Assembly (NCBI RefSeq): GCF_940670765.1
Contig: NZ_CALNVW010000019.1
Span: forward strand, 248,001 to 312,000
Source of the DNA: Streptomyces sp. A 4/2
Lineage (GTDB): Bacteria; Actinomycetota; Actinomycetes; Streptomycetales; Streptomycetaceae
DNA: 64,000 nt
Direction of reading: 5' to 3'
Part shown: positions 52,215-61,158 of the stretch, one piece after another
Numbering within the stretch: position 1 is the stretch's first letter
How the letters are laid out: each line of letters begins with the position of its first letter
Position numbers and translations under genes: made by a program
Notes under the pieces: generated by a model
What the model was told of the DNA's origin: nothing
The model's database searches: none
The model's input: the letters and a program-made list of their open reading frames with translations, nothing else

Positions 52215-53012
52215 CTACTCGCCCGGGTCCCAGGCGCTGAGCTGGTCGAAGAGGCGTCGGTCGCCGTCGAGTTGCAGGGCGTTGAACGGGATGCGGTCGT
52301 GCAGGATGAGGACCAGCTCGCTGGCCGTGCCTCGGGCGGAGGCGTTGGCCGCGTCCGGGTCCTGGCCGGCAGCGGTGGCCGATATGGTGCCGGGCCCGGG
52401 GAGACGGGTGGTGCGTGCGCCGTCGGCGGAGAGCAAGAGGCGCCAGGAGCGGCCCTCGGAGGCGTGGAAGTCGATGGCAGCGGGCTTGTGCGGCCAGGCA
52501 CTCGTCGTTGCGACGCAGGTGGACAGGAACTCGTCGACACCATCGAGCGCCACCTCGGCCGGCAGCGGCTGCGGGGCACCCACGGTGATCTGGGCGTCGT
52601 ACGTGTGCACCGCGAACTGCTGGAGCTGGTGCCGAGCTACGGCACCGGAGGTATGCGGCGACTGCGAGGTCTCCCACCACGTCCAGCAACCGCGATCCGG
52701 GCCGGCCTCCCGCAGTGCGTCCACCAGTTGCTCCGTGGACTCCGCCAGCCAGGCCAGCAGGGCCTCGCGCTCCCGAGGCGCAGCCGGGGCGCCCTCCGCT
52801 GCGGACTTGGCCGGAGCAGGTCCTGCGGCGACGGTGGCGGCCCAGTCGCGGCGCCCCTCGCCGATGTGCTGCGCCAGATCGAACAGCGTCCACTCGGGGC
52901 AGGTCGGCACCTGTACGTCGAGGCTGGGCGCGGAGGCGACCGCGGCGCGGAAGGCGGTCGACCGTTCGTCTATCAGTCGCAGCAGGTCAGGAAGCTCAAG
53001 ATTCTTTTCCAC
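52215..53012 (-). CDS. Maleylpyruvate isomerase-type mycothiol-dependent enzyme family protein
   Basis: 265 residues from a GTG. The DinB-like four-helix bundle is seen in VPTCPEWTLFDLAQHIGEGR (metal His), VARHQLQQFAVHTYDAQITV (His cluster) and an intermediate Trp-rich helix; a C-terminal SCP2-like beta domain follows (WRLLLSADGARTTRL, ASELVLILHDRI). TIGR03083-type family. Mycothiol is the actinobacterial thiol cofactor; the actual substrate is unknown. Confidence 0.88.
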   Translation of the reverse strand: MEKNLELPDLLRLIDERSTAFRAAVASAPSLDVQVPTCPEWTLFDLAQHIGEGRRDWAATVAAGPAPAKSAAEGAPAAPREREALLAWLAESTEQLVDALREAGPDRGCWTWWETSQSPHTSGAVARHQLQQFAVHTYDAQITVGAPQPLPAEVALDGVDEFLSTCVATTSAWPHKPAAIDFHASEGRSWRLLLSADGARTTRLPGPGTISATAAGQDPDAANASARGTASELVLILHDRIPFNALQLDGDRRLFDQLSAWDPGE

Positions 53013-53182
53013 ACCGGCTTTCTACACCGTGCTCCGATCAACCGGAATCGGTTTTTCACGGCCGACGCTGCGGACGCGCAGCACGGCCGCGAGGCACTCG
53101 GGTGACGCGGTGTCCTACTCGGACCGAGCGAGCTTCGGCAACGAGAGCACCGCGGCTACGAGGCGTGCGGTAGTGGTGGAGC

Positions 53183-53220
53183 GGCGCCCGAAACCGTCGT
53201 AATACGGAGTGTGCGTGTGG
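53183..53220 (+). repeat. 38-bp repeat, left copy
   Basis: Shares 34 of 38 bases with the copy at 56794-56831; the core CGAAACCGTCGTAATACGG is identical. It is 21 bases beyond the stop of the TPR pseudogene at 53242. Confidence 0.88.
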
Positions 53221-53241
53221 CTCCGAAGCGTTCCTGATCGG

Positions 53242-54226
53242 TCAGTTGAGCGCCTTCTCGATGGCTTCGAAGATGTCGGCGTCGGTCTCCTGCTGCCAGG
53301 ACGGCAGGTCGGGCCAGTCCGCTACATAGCCAGGCTTCGGGTCCTCGAAGTGCTTGAACATCTGGGCCGTCCAACACGTCGCGACGAATCGGCTCTTCTG
53401 CTCGCGGGACAGCCTCGACGTGTGGCCGGCGCTGAGCTCGATGAACTGCTGGACCTGGTCGTGGACCGATCCGGCGGCTTCCCGCTCCCACTGCGGGGTG
53501 TCGTCCCACGGGGTGACGTAGCCGGCCTTCGGCTCTCCGGGGAAGTGCTGGTGCACTCCCGCGATCCAGGTTTCCCGGAACAGTCGTGCACCTTCGGTCA
53601 GAGCGTTTTTCAGTGCGCCCTCCGCCAGGTCGAGGCGGCCGAGCTGTACGTATCGCGATCCCCGCGCCTCGGCGAGGCGCGTGTCATCGAATCGGAGCCG
53701 TCCTCCGTTGGCGCTGTCAGCACTGAGCTCGCGGACGGTCTCCGCCCAGTCCATGGCGCGCTCGCACCTTTCCAGGTCGCCGAGACCCGCGTACGCCTCG
53801 GCCTGGACCGAAGCCACCCAATGCCGCGTCGAGAGGTTGTTGTCACCCCGGACCGCCAGTCGTTCGGCCACGCCGAGCATCTGCGCTGCCTGGTGGTAGC
53901 GCTGCTCAGACATGTCCACGTAAGCGTGACGGACGAGCGCGCACGCCCACGGGTCGTACTCTTTCGCGTCCTTGCTGATTGACGCCGCCAGCGAGTACGA
54001 CGCGGCTGCGTCGGAGTACCGGTTGCCGTCGAACGTCACCTCGCCGGCCAACTGGAAGAGGTCGGCAGCCGCGTTGAGTAGAGGGCGGGTGCTTCCGCGT
54101 TACCTGCAAGGGCCTCGTTCAGCGTCGTCAGCTGGTCGCGGATGACGGGGTAGACGGAACCCTTGGAACGAGCCAGTTGATAGACCTGCAAGCGTGTTCG
54201 GCCTGGCTGACCTGCTCGTTTCCCAT
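53242..54226 (-). pseudogene. Frameshifted TPR protein with a duplicated C-terminal domain
   Basis: The natural start is the ATG at 54224-54226 (GAGGAG eight bases upstream): MGNEQVSQAEHA, then the frame must change (LQVYQLARSKGSVYPVIRDQ, LTTLNEALAGNAEAPAL), and change again near 54085 to LLNAAADLFQLAGEVTFDGN and the long downstream frame. These join into one TPR protein with repeats such as AAASYSLAASISKDA and ASVQAEAYAGLGDLERC. The last 120 residues contain two similar copies of a W..HF..P+.GYV..W.D.P.WQ unit (about 53440-53540 and 53260-53360). A small insertion near 54085 and a further shift near 54190 break it, so it is probably dead. Confidence 0.72.
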
Positions 54227-54290
54227 CCTCGGGGCTCCTCGCTGCCGATGGCGGTACACACCTGGCCCGCTGTTCCGCGAGAGGGGGGTT

Positions 54291-55112
54291 CTACCGTCGG
54301 GGCCCTTGGCAGACGAGTATGCCGCCCAGACAGGTCGCCCGAAATGCGCCCTCTGCCTGAATGGCCTCCTGGACCCGCTCTCGGGCGCGCTCGATCGTCT
54401 CCTGGAACGGAACGCCCATCTTGTCCGCCCAGGCTTCGTAAGAGGCCAAGTGGGCGACGACCGGTTCAGCGTCGGTCACCTCGATCACCCCGGGTAGAGG
54501 GATCGTGCGGATGTCACCGAAGACCGCGCCGAGGATCGCTGGGGCATCCTCCAAGGTGAAACGGGCGGACAACTGAAATCGACCCGGCCCTTCCGGAGTA
54601 CCCAGCACATCCCCTGCGGCCTGGCGCCAGAGGTGTTCCAGTTCCCTCTTGTCGGTCCGGCTGTTGGTGGAGACGATCGCGATGCCGCCGGGTTCCAGGA
54701 CGCGGCCCAGTTCCCGTACGGCCTGGGCCTGGTCTTCGACGTGGTAGAGCATGTGCAGCGCAAGGGCCGCGCCAAGTGCGCCATCTGCGATGGGCAGCTG
54801 TTGGGCGTCCGCGACGACGGCTCCGGGGATGGCGTCGAGAATGCCGTGGGAGACGTCCACGGGGAGCACGCTCAGTTCGGGACGGTCTTCCCGCACACGG
54901 GTGACGAACTTCCCGTTACCGCAACCCACGTCAGCGACCACACCGCGTACGTCGGCCAGTTCGTTCACGACGATGCCCGGTAGGTCGTGGCTCGGGGTCT
55001 GCCATTGGTAGAGGGACTGACGGGCGGCCAGGTGCTGACCCGTGCCGTACGCCTTGGTGGAGAGAAGACTGCGGTCGGTGACCAACCGGTCGTGTGAGGG
55101 CTTCGCGGTCAT
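54291..55112 (-). CDS. Class I SAM-dependent methyltransferase
   Basis: 273 residues. SAM motif I is VADVGCGNGKFVTRV, ribose-side VDVSHGILDAI, then GAALALHMLYHVEDQAQAVR and LEPGGIAIVSTNSR, typical of UbiE/small-molecule methyltransferases. It overlaps the truncated regulator gene by 4 bases (ATGA), so it belonged to a regulator-methyltransferase operon whose first gene has lost its 5' end. The methyltransferase itself is intact. Within the repeat-bounded locus it could have acted on the peptide whose relic lies at 55655; this is inference. Confidence 0.88.
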   Translation of the reverse strand: MTAKPSHDRLVTDRSLLSTKAYGTGQHLAARQSLYQWQTPSHDLPGIVVNELADVRGVVADVGCGNGKFVTRVREDRPELSVLPVDVSHGILDAIPGAVVADAQQLPIADGALGAALALHMLYHVEDQAQAVRELGRVLEPGGIAIVSTNSRTDKRELEHLWRQAAGDVLGTPEGPGRFQLSARFTLEDAPAILGAVFGDIRTIPLPGVIEVTDAEPVVAHLASYEAWADKMGVPFQETIERARERVQEAIQAEGAFRATCLGGILVCQGPRR

Positions 55113-55660
55113 CGTGGCTCCGTCGGGTTGCTGGCGAGAGCGGGACGGACAGTCACCTCGTGAATGTGCGCGCGGAGATCGACTGCCGACTGTGCGCCAC
55201 GGTACGGGTCGCTTCCGAGGAGCGCGGCCAGATTGCGAAGCCTGATGGTGATGCTCGCCGTGTATCCGTCGGCGGTGAACACCTCCGAGAGCTTCGCACC
55301 GGCTCCCTCGACCTCACCGCTGGCAAGGTAGGCCGTGGCCAGGTCCAGATGGGAGGCCTGTAGATCGCCGGGGGAGCGGTCGCCTTCCGGCCCGGCCCGG
55401 TACAGCTCCACGGCGCGATCGGACGCGCTTATAGCGTGCCGGATCTGCTCGTCGCCCCCGACGGCCAACAGGGTGGTCCCGGCGTAGGCCCACTGCTTGG
55501 CCTCGGGAAACGAGAAGACCCCGGGCAACTCGTCGGGTCCCGCAGCACCCCGTGCCTCATGGGCCAGTGCAAGTATCCTCAGCGCGCTGTGGTTGTCCCC
55601 TTCGGCTGCGCGGGCCCGTGCCTCCAAGCTCAGCAGCCGAGCCTTGATCGTTCCCGTACC
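55109..55660 (-). pseudogene. 5'-truncated XRE/TPR-type regulator
   Basis: Only the C-terminal helical part is left: KARLLSLEARARAAEGDNHS, ALRILALAHEARGAAGPDEL, WAYAGTTLLAVGGDE, SHLDLATAYLASGEVEGAGA, TIRLRNLAALLGSDPYRGAQ. This is the usual tail of Streptomyces XRE regulators. The helix-turn-helix domain and start are missing; upstream of about 55660 the frame runs into sequence that codes on the other strand for the peptide remnant. Confidence 0.8.
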
Positions 55661-55816
55661 GGGGCCTCGACCCTCGCTCTGCCCGGCCTGCCGCCCTCGG
55701 CCCGCCGAGCGGCTCTGCCCGTCGCGACCGCGTCGATCACCGCCGTCCACGACCTCGACGTGATCGTGGAGAGCGCGGAGTGCTCCTGCGACGCCGGTGA
55801 CGACAACCCCCACTGA
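55655..55816 (+). pseudogene. 5'-truncated small peptide gene, possible RiPP precursor tail
   Basis: A GC3-biased frame reads GASTLALPGLPPSARRAALP, VATASITAVHDLDV then IVESAECSCDAGDDNPH and stops at 55814-55816. The D-L-D-V leader-like motif before a short Cys-rich tail resembles FxLD-type precursors of lanthipeptide-like products, although Phe is replaced by His. No ATG, GTG or TTG with a binding site is present before the motif; the start is cut off where the oppositely oriented regulator is also cut. Family assignment is tentative. Confidence 0.45.
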
Positions 55817-55904
55817 CCGGCACGATCCGGTCAACTCCGTTCAGGCCCCGGCGTGCTCGCGTCGGGGCCTGAGCCCTGCCCGGCTCGCCGCTAGGGTGCC
55901 GCTC

Positions 55905-56771
55905 ATGTTCTTCCGCTGGGACTGGCTCCGGCCCCAACTGACCGCGCCGATCGTGCCGGCCTTCGGCCCTGTCCACCCCGATGCCCTGACCGCCGGCCTC
56001 TTCGAGGACGTCCTGGGAGCGGCCGTCACCGGGGACTTCCTGCCCTACGACAAGGATGGGCGCTGGGGCGGCGAGAAGGACGAGAAAGTTCTCCGCGAGG
56101 ACGTGGTGCACCAACCCGAGCACACCCTCGTCCCCACCCTGAATCGGCGCGGACGTGGCACCGTCAAGGTCTTCGCCTACGGCCTCTGCGACAACGTCGT
56201 GGACGAAGCGGCCGAACTGGCTGCGAAGCTCGCAGCCGCGCATGACATGGTCAACGCCCGGGTCGTACGACCCCTCGGTCCCGAGACCACACACCTGCGT
56301 GGCACCCGCATCCAGCTGAAGGACTTCACCGCAGGCCTCTGCCCCGCCCCCGGCGGCCCGGTCTGCCCCGTCACCGACTGGCCGACCACTGTGCAGGAGA
56401 CCTTCGCCCCCTTCGCCCAGGCCATGGCCGCTGACGGCCTGGCATTCCTCCGCACGCAGATGCAGGCCGGCCGGTGCGGCCCCGTCCTTGCCGCCGCCGT
56501 TGCGGACCGCATCGTGGGTGCGATCGGCCCCATGGAGGTACGGCCCGACGCCATCGGGCGCCCTCAGCTCATGCCTCAGTACTTCGCCGTCCTGCCCGAG
56601 GCCCGAGGCCAGGGCCTGGGGCGTCTCCTGTGGCGGGCCGCCATGCACTGGGGCGAGTCCCATGGCGCCGCCTACCAACTCCTCCAGACTGAGGTCGGCG
56701 GCCCCTCCGACAGGCTGTGCCAGGCAGAAGGACTGACCTCTCTCGGTTTCACCCACACCACACGGGCGTAA
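55905..56771 (+). CDS. GNAT-family acetyltransferase
   Basis: 288 residues from ATG 55905. The N-terminal 150 residues are a separate domain (WDWLRPQLTAPIVPAFGPVH, GTVKVFAYGLCDNVV), and the C-terminal part holds the GNAT core: YFAVLPEARGQGLGRLLWRA (acetyl-CoA motif RGQGLG) and ESHGAAYQLLQTEVGG. It lies 88 bases after the peptide relic on the same strand and could have been part of that locus. Substrate unknown. Confidence 0.8.
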   Translation: MFFRWDWLRPQLTAPIVPAFGPVHPDALTAGLFEDVLGAAVTGDFLPYDKDGRWGGEKDEKVLREDVVHQPEHTLVPTLNRRGRGTVKVFAYGLCDNVVDEAAELAAKLAAAHDMVNARVVRPLGPETTHLRGTRIQLKDFTAGLCPAPGGPVCPVTDWPTTVQETFAPFAQAMAADGLAFLRTQMQAGRCGPVLAAAVADRIVGAIGPMEVRPDAIGRPQLMPQYFAVLPEARGQGLGRLLWRAAMHWGESHGAAYQLLQTEVGGPSDRLCQAEGLTSLGFTHTTRA

Positions 56772-56793
56772 CCGCTGGATCCAACGGCGGAGA

Positions 56794-56831
56794 GGCGCTC
56801 GAAACCGTCGTAATACGGCGTGTGGATGTGG
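56794..56831 (+). repeat. 38-bp repeat, right copy
   Basis: Same orientation as the left copy at 53183; begins 23 bases after the GNAT stop. Confidence 0.88.
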
Positions 56832-56914
56832 CGACCGCCGGATGATGAGTGATGAGTGGAGGCCTGCACGCCCCCGCTGCCGCAGTTCACCGATGGCGAT
56901 GACCGGGGGGAATC

Positions 56915-57379
56915 TTGCTGAAACTGGACGCTCCGAACGGCAGTGTGGCCGAGTCCGCGATCTCCAACCACGATTACCCGGAGTCCTTTTCAGGGCGTAC
57001 CGGCCCGGGATGGAGCTGGATGTGGGTTCCGTTTCCCTTCAACTCCCAATTTGTGCAGGCACGGTTCGACAGCAGGGTGTACCGGCGGTACCAGACGGCA
57101 CACACCGACCTCCGGGCCTTCATCGGTGAGAACCTCGTGGGGAACGACGAGCGCTGGTCAAAGGCCGCCGTTGCCGCCCTCCGGGACGTCACCGCGCAGG
57201 AATTCGTCCTGGTCTGCTCGCACGTCTGGGCGTTCGCCTCGTTCGAGGTCCGCGCGGGCGGGAGCGCGGAGGCGGGAACGGCCTTCTACAACGGGTGGGT
57301 GGGTGCGGTGAACGCCGATCCGCGGGCCTCGTACGCGCTGATGACCTCCGGGAAACCTACGCTCATGGTGTGGGGGTGA
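56915..57379 (+). CDS. Hypothetical protein
   Basis: 154 residues from a TTG after GGGGGGAA, the only reasonable start. The composition is protein-like and unlike the shadow frames (YPESFSGRTGPGWSWMWVPF, SQFVQARFDSRVYRRYQ, WSKAAVAALRDVTAQEFVLV). Hydrophobic Trp-rich stretches occur but no signal peptide or clear membrane helix. No family is recognised. The rare start raises the possibility of a truncated gene. Confidence 0.5.
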   Translation: MLKLDAPNGSVAESAISNHDYPESFSGRTGPGWSWMWVPFPFNSQFVQARFDSRVYRRYQTAHTDLRAFIGENLVGNDERWSKAAVAALRDVTAQEFVLVCSHVWAFASFEVRAGGSAEAGTAFYNGWVGAVNADPRASYALMTSGKPTLMVWG

Positions 57380-57476
57380 GCGGGGTGCCCGACGGTCACC
57401 GTCGGCCCGGTCCGGGGGATGCGGACTACGTACGGCTTCGCCTCGATGCGGGCACGAGGGCATAGGCTTGTCGGCC

Positions 57477-57608
57477 ATGGAAGAGACTCCGCACGAGGTC
57501 GGCGCATGGCGTCAGGGACGGAATCCGCAGCGCCGGAAGGTCGGGGTGCTCGGCTGGGCGTTGCTGGTGTTGTTGCTGGTGGCCCTGTTCACCCTGTGGC
57601 CGCGCTGA
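57477..57608 (+). CDS. 43-residue single-pass membrane protein
   Basis: From ATG 57477: MEETPHEVGAWRQGRNPQRR, then KVGVLGWALLVLLLVALFTL and WPR to a TGA at 57606-57608. One clear membrane helix with a charged, cytoplasmic N-terminus. Its codon use is typical of the genome and it stands in an otherwise empty 395-bp gap, supporting a real gene. Function unknown. Confidence 0.65.
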   Translation: MEETPHEVGAWRQGRNPQRRKVGVLGWALLVLLLVALFTLWPR

Positions 57609-57774
57609 GCCGATCCGTTCGCCGGGAGGCAGCGGGCCCGGACTTGGCCTGAGATCGCTTTTCCCCGCAACGATTTCCGAAAGTCGAGTGTGGGCCGCGT
57701 CACGTTCGCGTTGAATGATCTGACGTGCGGTACATGCGGTTCACGCGGAGGACGCTTCCTGTTGGGGGTGCCGG

Positions 57775-59247
57775 ATGAGTGGTTCCCGGATCGAGACGAG
57801 CAGTGCGCTGGGGCCCGACGAGCCGGAGCACGATGCGGGCTCCGTGGGCGCCTCGGCGGTGCCGGGTCCCGCCCCGGGAGTCTCTGACGAGTCCGGCCGC
57901 CCCGGCGCCGATCTGCTCGCCGCGCTGCTCGACGGGATGGACGCCGCGCTCTGCGCGTTCGGCGCGGACGGGGTGATCACCCACTGGAACCGTGAGGCCG
58001 AGCGGATCCTCGGCTGGTCCGCCGGCGAGGCCGTCGGGCGGGCCGGTTTCGCGGGCTGGGCGGTGCGGACCGCCGACGCCGACGAGGTGCACGGCCGGCT
58101 GATGGCGGTGATGGACCGGCCGGGTCGGCAGGTCCACGAGTTCGCGCTGCTGCGCAAGGACGGCGGGCGGGTGCTCGTACGGACCCAGTCCGCCGGGGTG
58201 CGCGGCGCGGACGGGACACCGGCCGGGGTGTACTGCGCGTTCAGTGAGGTCCATACGCAGATCGATCTGGAGCGGGCGATCGCGCTCAGCGAGGCGATGT
58301 TCGACGACGCTTCGTGGGGGGTGGTCCTGGTCGATGCCGATCTGCGGCCGACCGTCGTCAACGCCCATGCGGCGCGGGCGCTCTCCACCGGGCGTACCAC
58401 GCTGCTCGGCCGTCCGCTGGGCGAGTTGATCGTGCAGGGCGTCGAGGAGTTGGAGGGTGCGCTCCAGCACGTACTCGCGGAGGGGGCGCTGCCCGCGCCC
58501 GCCGAGATGTGGGTGACCGTACGGACCGCGGAAGGTGAGCGGCGGCGCTGCTGGCGCAGCGGGTTTCTGCGGCTGGCCTCACCGCTCGCGGAAGAACCGG
58601 TTCCGCTGGGGGTGGGCTGGCTCTTCCGGGACGTCACCGCGGCCAAGCAGGCCGAGCAGGAGGCGGACCAACTGCGCTTCCGCGGCAATCAGTTGACCCG
58701 GGCTTCGCGGACGGCCGCCGAGTGCGAGGATCCGATGGAGGCGGCGACGGCGTATCTGGACTTCGCGCTCGCCGGGTTCGCCGACCATGCGCTGATCGAT
58801 CTTGCTCCCCGGGGTGGGGAGAAGGCGGACAGCTCGGGTGCTTCGGACGGGCGGTTGGTGCGGGTGGCCGAGACGCCGTCCGGGGGCGCGCCGGGCCCGT
58901 GCCTGCCGGGCGCGGGCGCCCTTCCGGTGCGGTACGCGGCCGGGCATCCGGCACGCCAGGCGGTGGACCGGGTGGGCGCGGTACGGGCCAGTGCGGCGGC
59001 GGCTTCCCCGGCGGCGGAGTGGGCGGTGGAGCGGCGGTGGCCACGGGACACCGCGCACGCGCTGTGCGTGGTGCTGCGGAGCCGGGGGAGGACGCTGGGG
59101 GTGGTGACGTTCCTGCGCGGGGCGAGCCGCAGCGCGTTCGAGCGGCCCGACGCGGTGTACGCGGAGAGCGTGGCGGTACGGGTGGCTTCGGCGGTCGACC
59201 TGGCGCAGGCACTGGCAGCGGGCGGCGGGGAGCGGGACGGACGGTAG
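57775..59247 (+). CDS. PAS/PAS/GAF-type sensory protein
   Basis: 490 residues. The first PAS domain spans about 45-160 (ALLDGMDAALCAFGADGVIT, HWNREAERILGWSAGEAVGR), the second about 170-290 (MFDDASWGVVLVDADLRPTV, VNAHAARAL, GWLFRDVTAAKQAE), followed by a GAF-like region to 480. No kinase, cyclase or SpoIIE phosphatase domain follows, so it may be an incomplete sensor or act by protein contact. Related Streptomyces proteins often end in a PP2C phosphatase, which is lacking here. Signal unknown. Confidence 0.85.
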   Translation: MSGSRIETSSALGPDEPEHDAGSVGASAVPGPAPGVSDESGRPGADLLAALLDGMDAALCAFGADGVITHWNREAERILGWSAGEAVGRAGFAGWAVRTADADEVHGRLMAVMDRPGRQVHEFALLRKDGGRVLVRTQSAGVRGADGTPAGVYCAFSEVHTQIDLERAIALSEAMFDDASWGVVLVDADLRPTVVNAHAARALSTGRTTLLGRPLGELIVQGVEELEGALQHVLAEGALPAPAEMWVTVRTAEGERRRCWRSGFLRLASPLAEEPVPLGVGWLFRDVTAAKQAEQEADQLRFRGNQLTRASRTAAECEDPMEAATAYLDFALAGFADHALIDLAPRGGEKADSSGASDGRLVRVAETPSGGAPGPCLPGAGALPVRYAAGHPARQAVDRVGAVRASAAAASPAAEWAVERRWPRDTAHALCVVLRSRGRTLGVVTFLRGASRSAFERPDAVYAESVAVRVASAVDLAQALAAGGGERDGR

Positions 59248-59319
59248 GGCGCGAGGGGGAAAGGGGGAGAGGGGGGCGCGGGCAGGGCACGGCCCGCCGC
59301 GCCCGCCGTGCCCTCGGTG

Positions 59320-60090
59320 TCAGTGCCGGTAGAAGATCCGGTCGCCGTACTCCGTCATCACCCGGCGGTTCCACTCGTGGCCACCGTCGACGTTTCCGGA
59401 CCGCAGTAGCGGCGGCTCGATGCCGCGCCGGGCCAGCTCGCCCGCTGCGGACGCCATCATCGCCTGCATCAGCGCGCTGGTGACCACGGTCGAGGCGGGC
59501 GCGAACGGTGCCTCGACGCCCTCGGCGGTCAGCTCCGCGTCACCCACCGCGATCCGGCTGTCCAGCACGATGTCGCAGTGGTCCTTCAGGAAGGTGCCCG
59601 AGGAGTGCAGGGACGTGGTCTCCTTCGCGTACGCGACCGAGGTCACGCCGATGACCTTCATGCCCAGGGCGCGGGCGTGCGTCGCCATCTCCACCGGGAG
59701 GGTGTTCCGCCCGGAGAGCGAGATGATCACGAGTACGTCCCCCGACTGCGCCGGGCCGGAGTCGAGCACGGCGCCCGCGAGGCCGCCGACGCGTTCCAGG
59801 GCCGAGCCGAGCGTGGCCGGCATGACGTCGACGCCGAGGGTGCCGGGTACGGCGAGGATGTTCATCAGGGCGAGACCGCCCGCGCGGTAGACGACGTCCT
59901 GCGCGGCGAGCGACGAGTGGCCCGCGCCGAAGGCGAAGAGCCGGCCGCCCGCCTCCACGGTGTCGGCGATGGCGGCACCGGCCGCCGCCACGTTCTCCGA
60001 CTCCTCGTCCCGGACCTGCCGCAGCAGGCCGATCGCGGCATCGAAGAACTCCCCGGCAAGGCTGCTGCTTCCGCTGCTCTCGCTGCTCAT
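59320..60090 (-). CDS. SIS-domain sugar-phosphate enzyme
   Basis: 256 residues from ATG 60088-60090 (GTG 60099 also possible). SIS fold: LFAFGAGHSSLAAQDVVYRA, IISLSGRNTLPVEMATHARA, GMKVIGVTSVAY, and IEPPLLRSGNVDGGHEWNRR near the C-terminus. In S. coelicolor the enzyme beside the iron repressor (SCO4393, NagS) is reported, as I recall, to act on N-acetylglucosamine 6-phosphate; by sequence and position this is probably its counterpart. Divergent from desR with 125 bases between. Confidence 0.85.
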   Translation of the reverse strand: MSSESSGSSSLAGEFFDAAIGLLRQVRDEESENVAAAGAAIADTVEAGGRLFAFGAGHSSLAAQDVVYRAGGLALMNILAVPGTLGVDVMPATLGSALERVGGLAGAVLDSGPAQSGDVLVIISLSGRNTLPVEMATHARALGMKVIGVTSVAYAKETTSLHSSGTFLKDHCDIVLDSRIAVGDAELTAEGVEAPFAPASTVVTSALMQAMMASAAGELARRGIEPPLLRSGNVDGGHEWNRRVMTEYGDRIFYRH

Positions 60091-60215
60091 GCCGATCACG
60101 GTGCGGTCCGGACCAGTGTGGTGTCAATACCGCTTCGGCACGCGCGGCCCGGTTGTCGGAGGTATGCGTCAGAATTGGATGAGGGCCAAAGCAGTAGCGG
60201 AACATAGGGGCACGT

Positions 60216-60908
60216 ATGAGTGGGCTGATCGACACTACGGAGATGTACCTCCGCACCATCCTCGAACTGGAGGAGGAAGGTGTGGTTCCCATGCGGGCCC
60301 GGATCGCGGAGCGGCTCGACCAGAGCGGCCCCACGGTGAGCCAGACCGTGGCGCGTATGGAGCGCGACGGTCTGGTGGCCGTAGCCAGCGACCGGCATCT
60401 GGAGCTGACCGAGGAGGGGCGCAGGCTGGCGACGCGCGTCATGCGCAAGCACCGGCTGGCCGAGTGTCTCCTCGTCGACGTGATCGGCCTGGAGTGGGAG
60501 CAGGTCCACGCCGAGGCGTGCCGCTGGGAGCACGTGATGAGCGAGGCGGTGGAGAAGCGGGTGCTGGAACTGCTCCGCCACCCGACGGAGTCTCCGTACG
60601 GGAATCCGATTCCGGGCCTGGAGGAGCTGGGCGAGAAGGCCGAGGCGGATCCCTTCCTGAACGAGGGCATGGTGAGCCTGGCGGAGCTGGACCCGGGTGC
60701 GGACGGGAAGAACGTGGTCGTACGGCGGATCGGTGAGCCCATCCAGACGGACGCCCAGCTGATGTACACGCTGCGTCGCGCGGGTGTGCAGCCCGGCTCG
60801 GTGGTGAGCGTCACGGAGTCGCCCGGCGGGGTACTGGTCGGGAGCGGCGGGGAGGCCGCGGAGCTCAACCCCGAGGTGGCTTCGCACGTGTTCGTGGCCA
60901 AGCAGTAG
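60216..60908 (+). CDS. desR: DtxR/IdeR-family iron-dependent repressor (DesR-like)
   Basis: 230 residues. Winged helix at 1-70 (MYLRTILELEEEGVVPMRAR, ERLDQSGPTVSQTVARMERD), dimerisation region with metal ligands: Met near residue 10 (TEMYL), the His of RKHRLAECLL and the CRWEHVMS cluster (Cys, Glu, His), as in DtxR. The C-terminal SH3-like domain is present (VVVRRIGEPIQTDAQLMYTL, GSVVSVTESPGG). With Fe(II) it would repress siderophore genes such as desferrioxamine; no DtxR box was found nearby. Confidence 0.93.
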   Translation: MSGLIDTTEMYLRTILELEEEGVVPMRARIAERLDQSGPTVSQTVARMERDGLVAVASDRHLELTEEGRRLATRVMRKHRLAECLLVDVIGLEWEQVHAEACRWEHVMSEAVEKRVLELLRHPTESPYGNPIPGLEELGEKAEADPFLNEGMVSLAELDPGADGKNVVVRRIGEPIQTDAQLMYTLRRAGVQPGSVVSVTESPGGVLVGSGGEAAELNPEVASHVFVAKQ

Positions 60909-61158
60909 TCCGCTTCGTGGCCTAGCAGTAGTCCGGGCAGTAGTCCGCGCGGTAGTCCGCGAGGGCCGGAGCCGCTTTGCGCGGCAACCTTCTGCAACCC
61001 CTGTGCAATGGCGCAGGAACGGCCCCGGCTGTGGGCAACCCGTGCAAGGCTGAGGCTTGTGACCTGACGGCTGCCGGTACGACTCGGCTCGCCCGTCCGG
61101 TCGGGGAGGGAGCAGGTGGATGCGTCCGTCGCACACGCACCGCGTCTCACAAGGGGAG

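Noticed and set aside
53183..56831. Integrative element with att sites
   Set aside because: The 38-bp repeats suggest it, but there is no integrase, relaxase or tRNA gene, so only a repeat-bounded locus is claimed.
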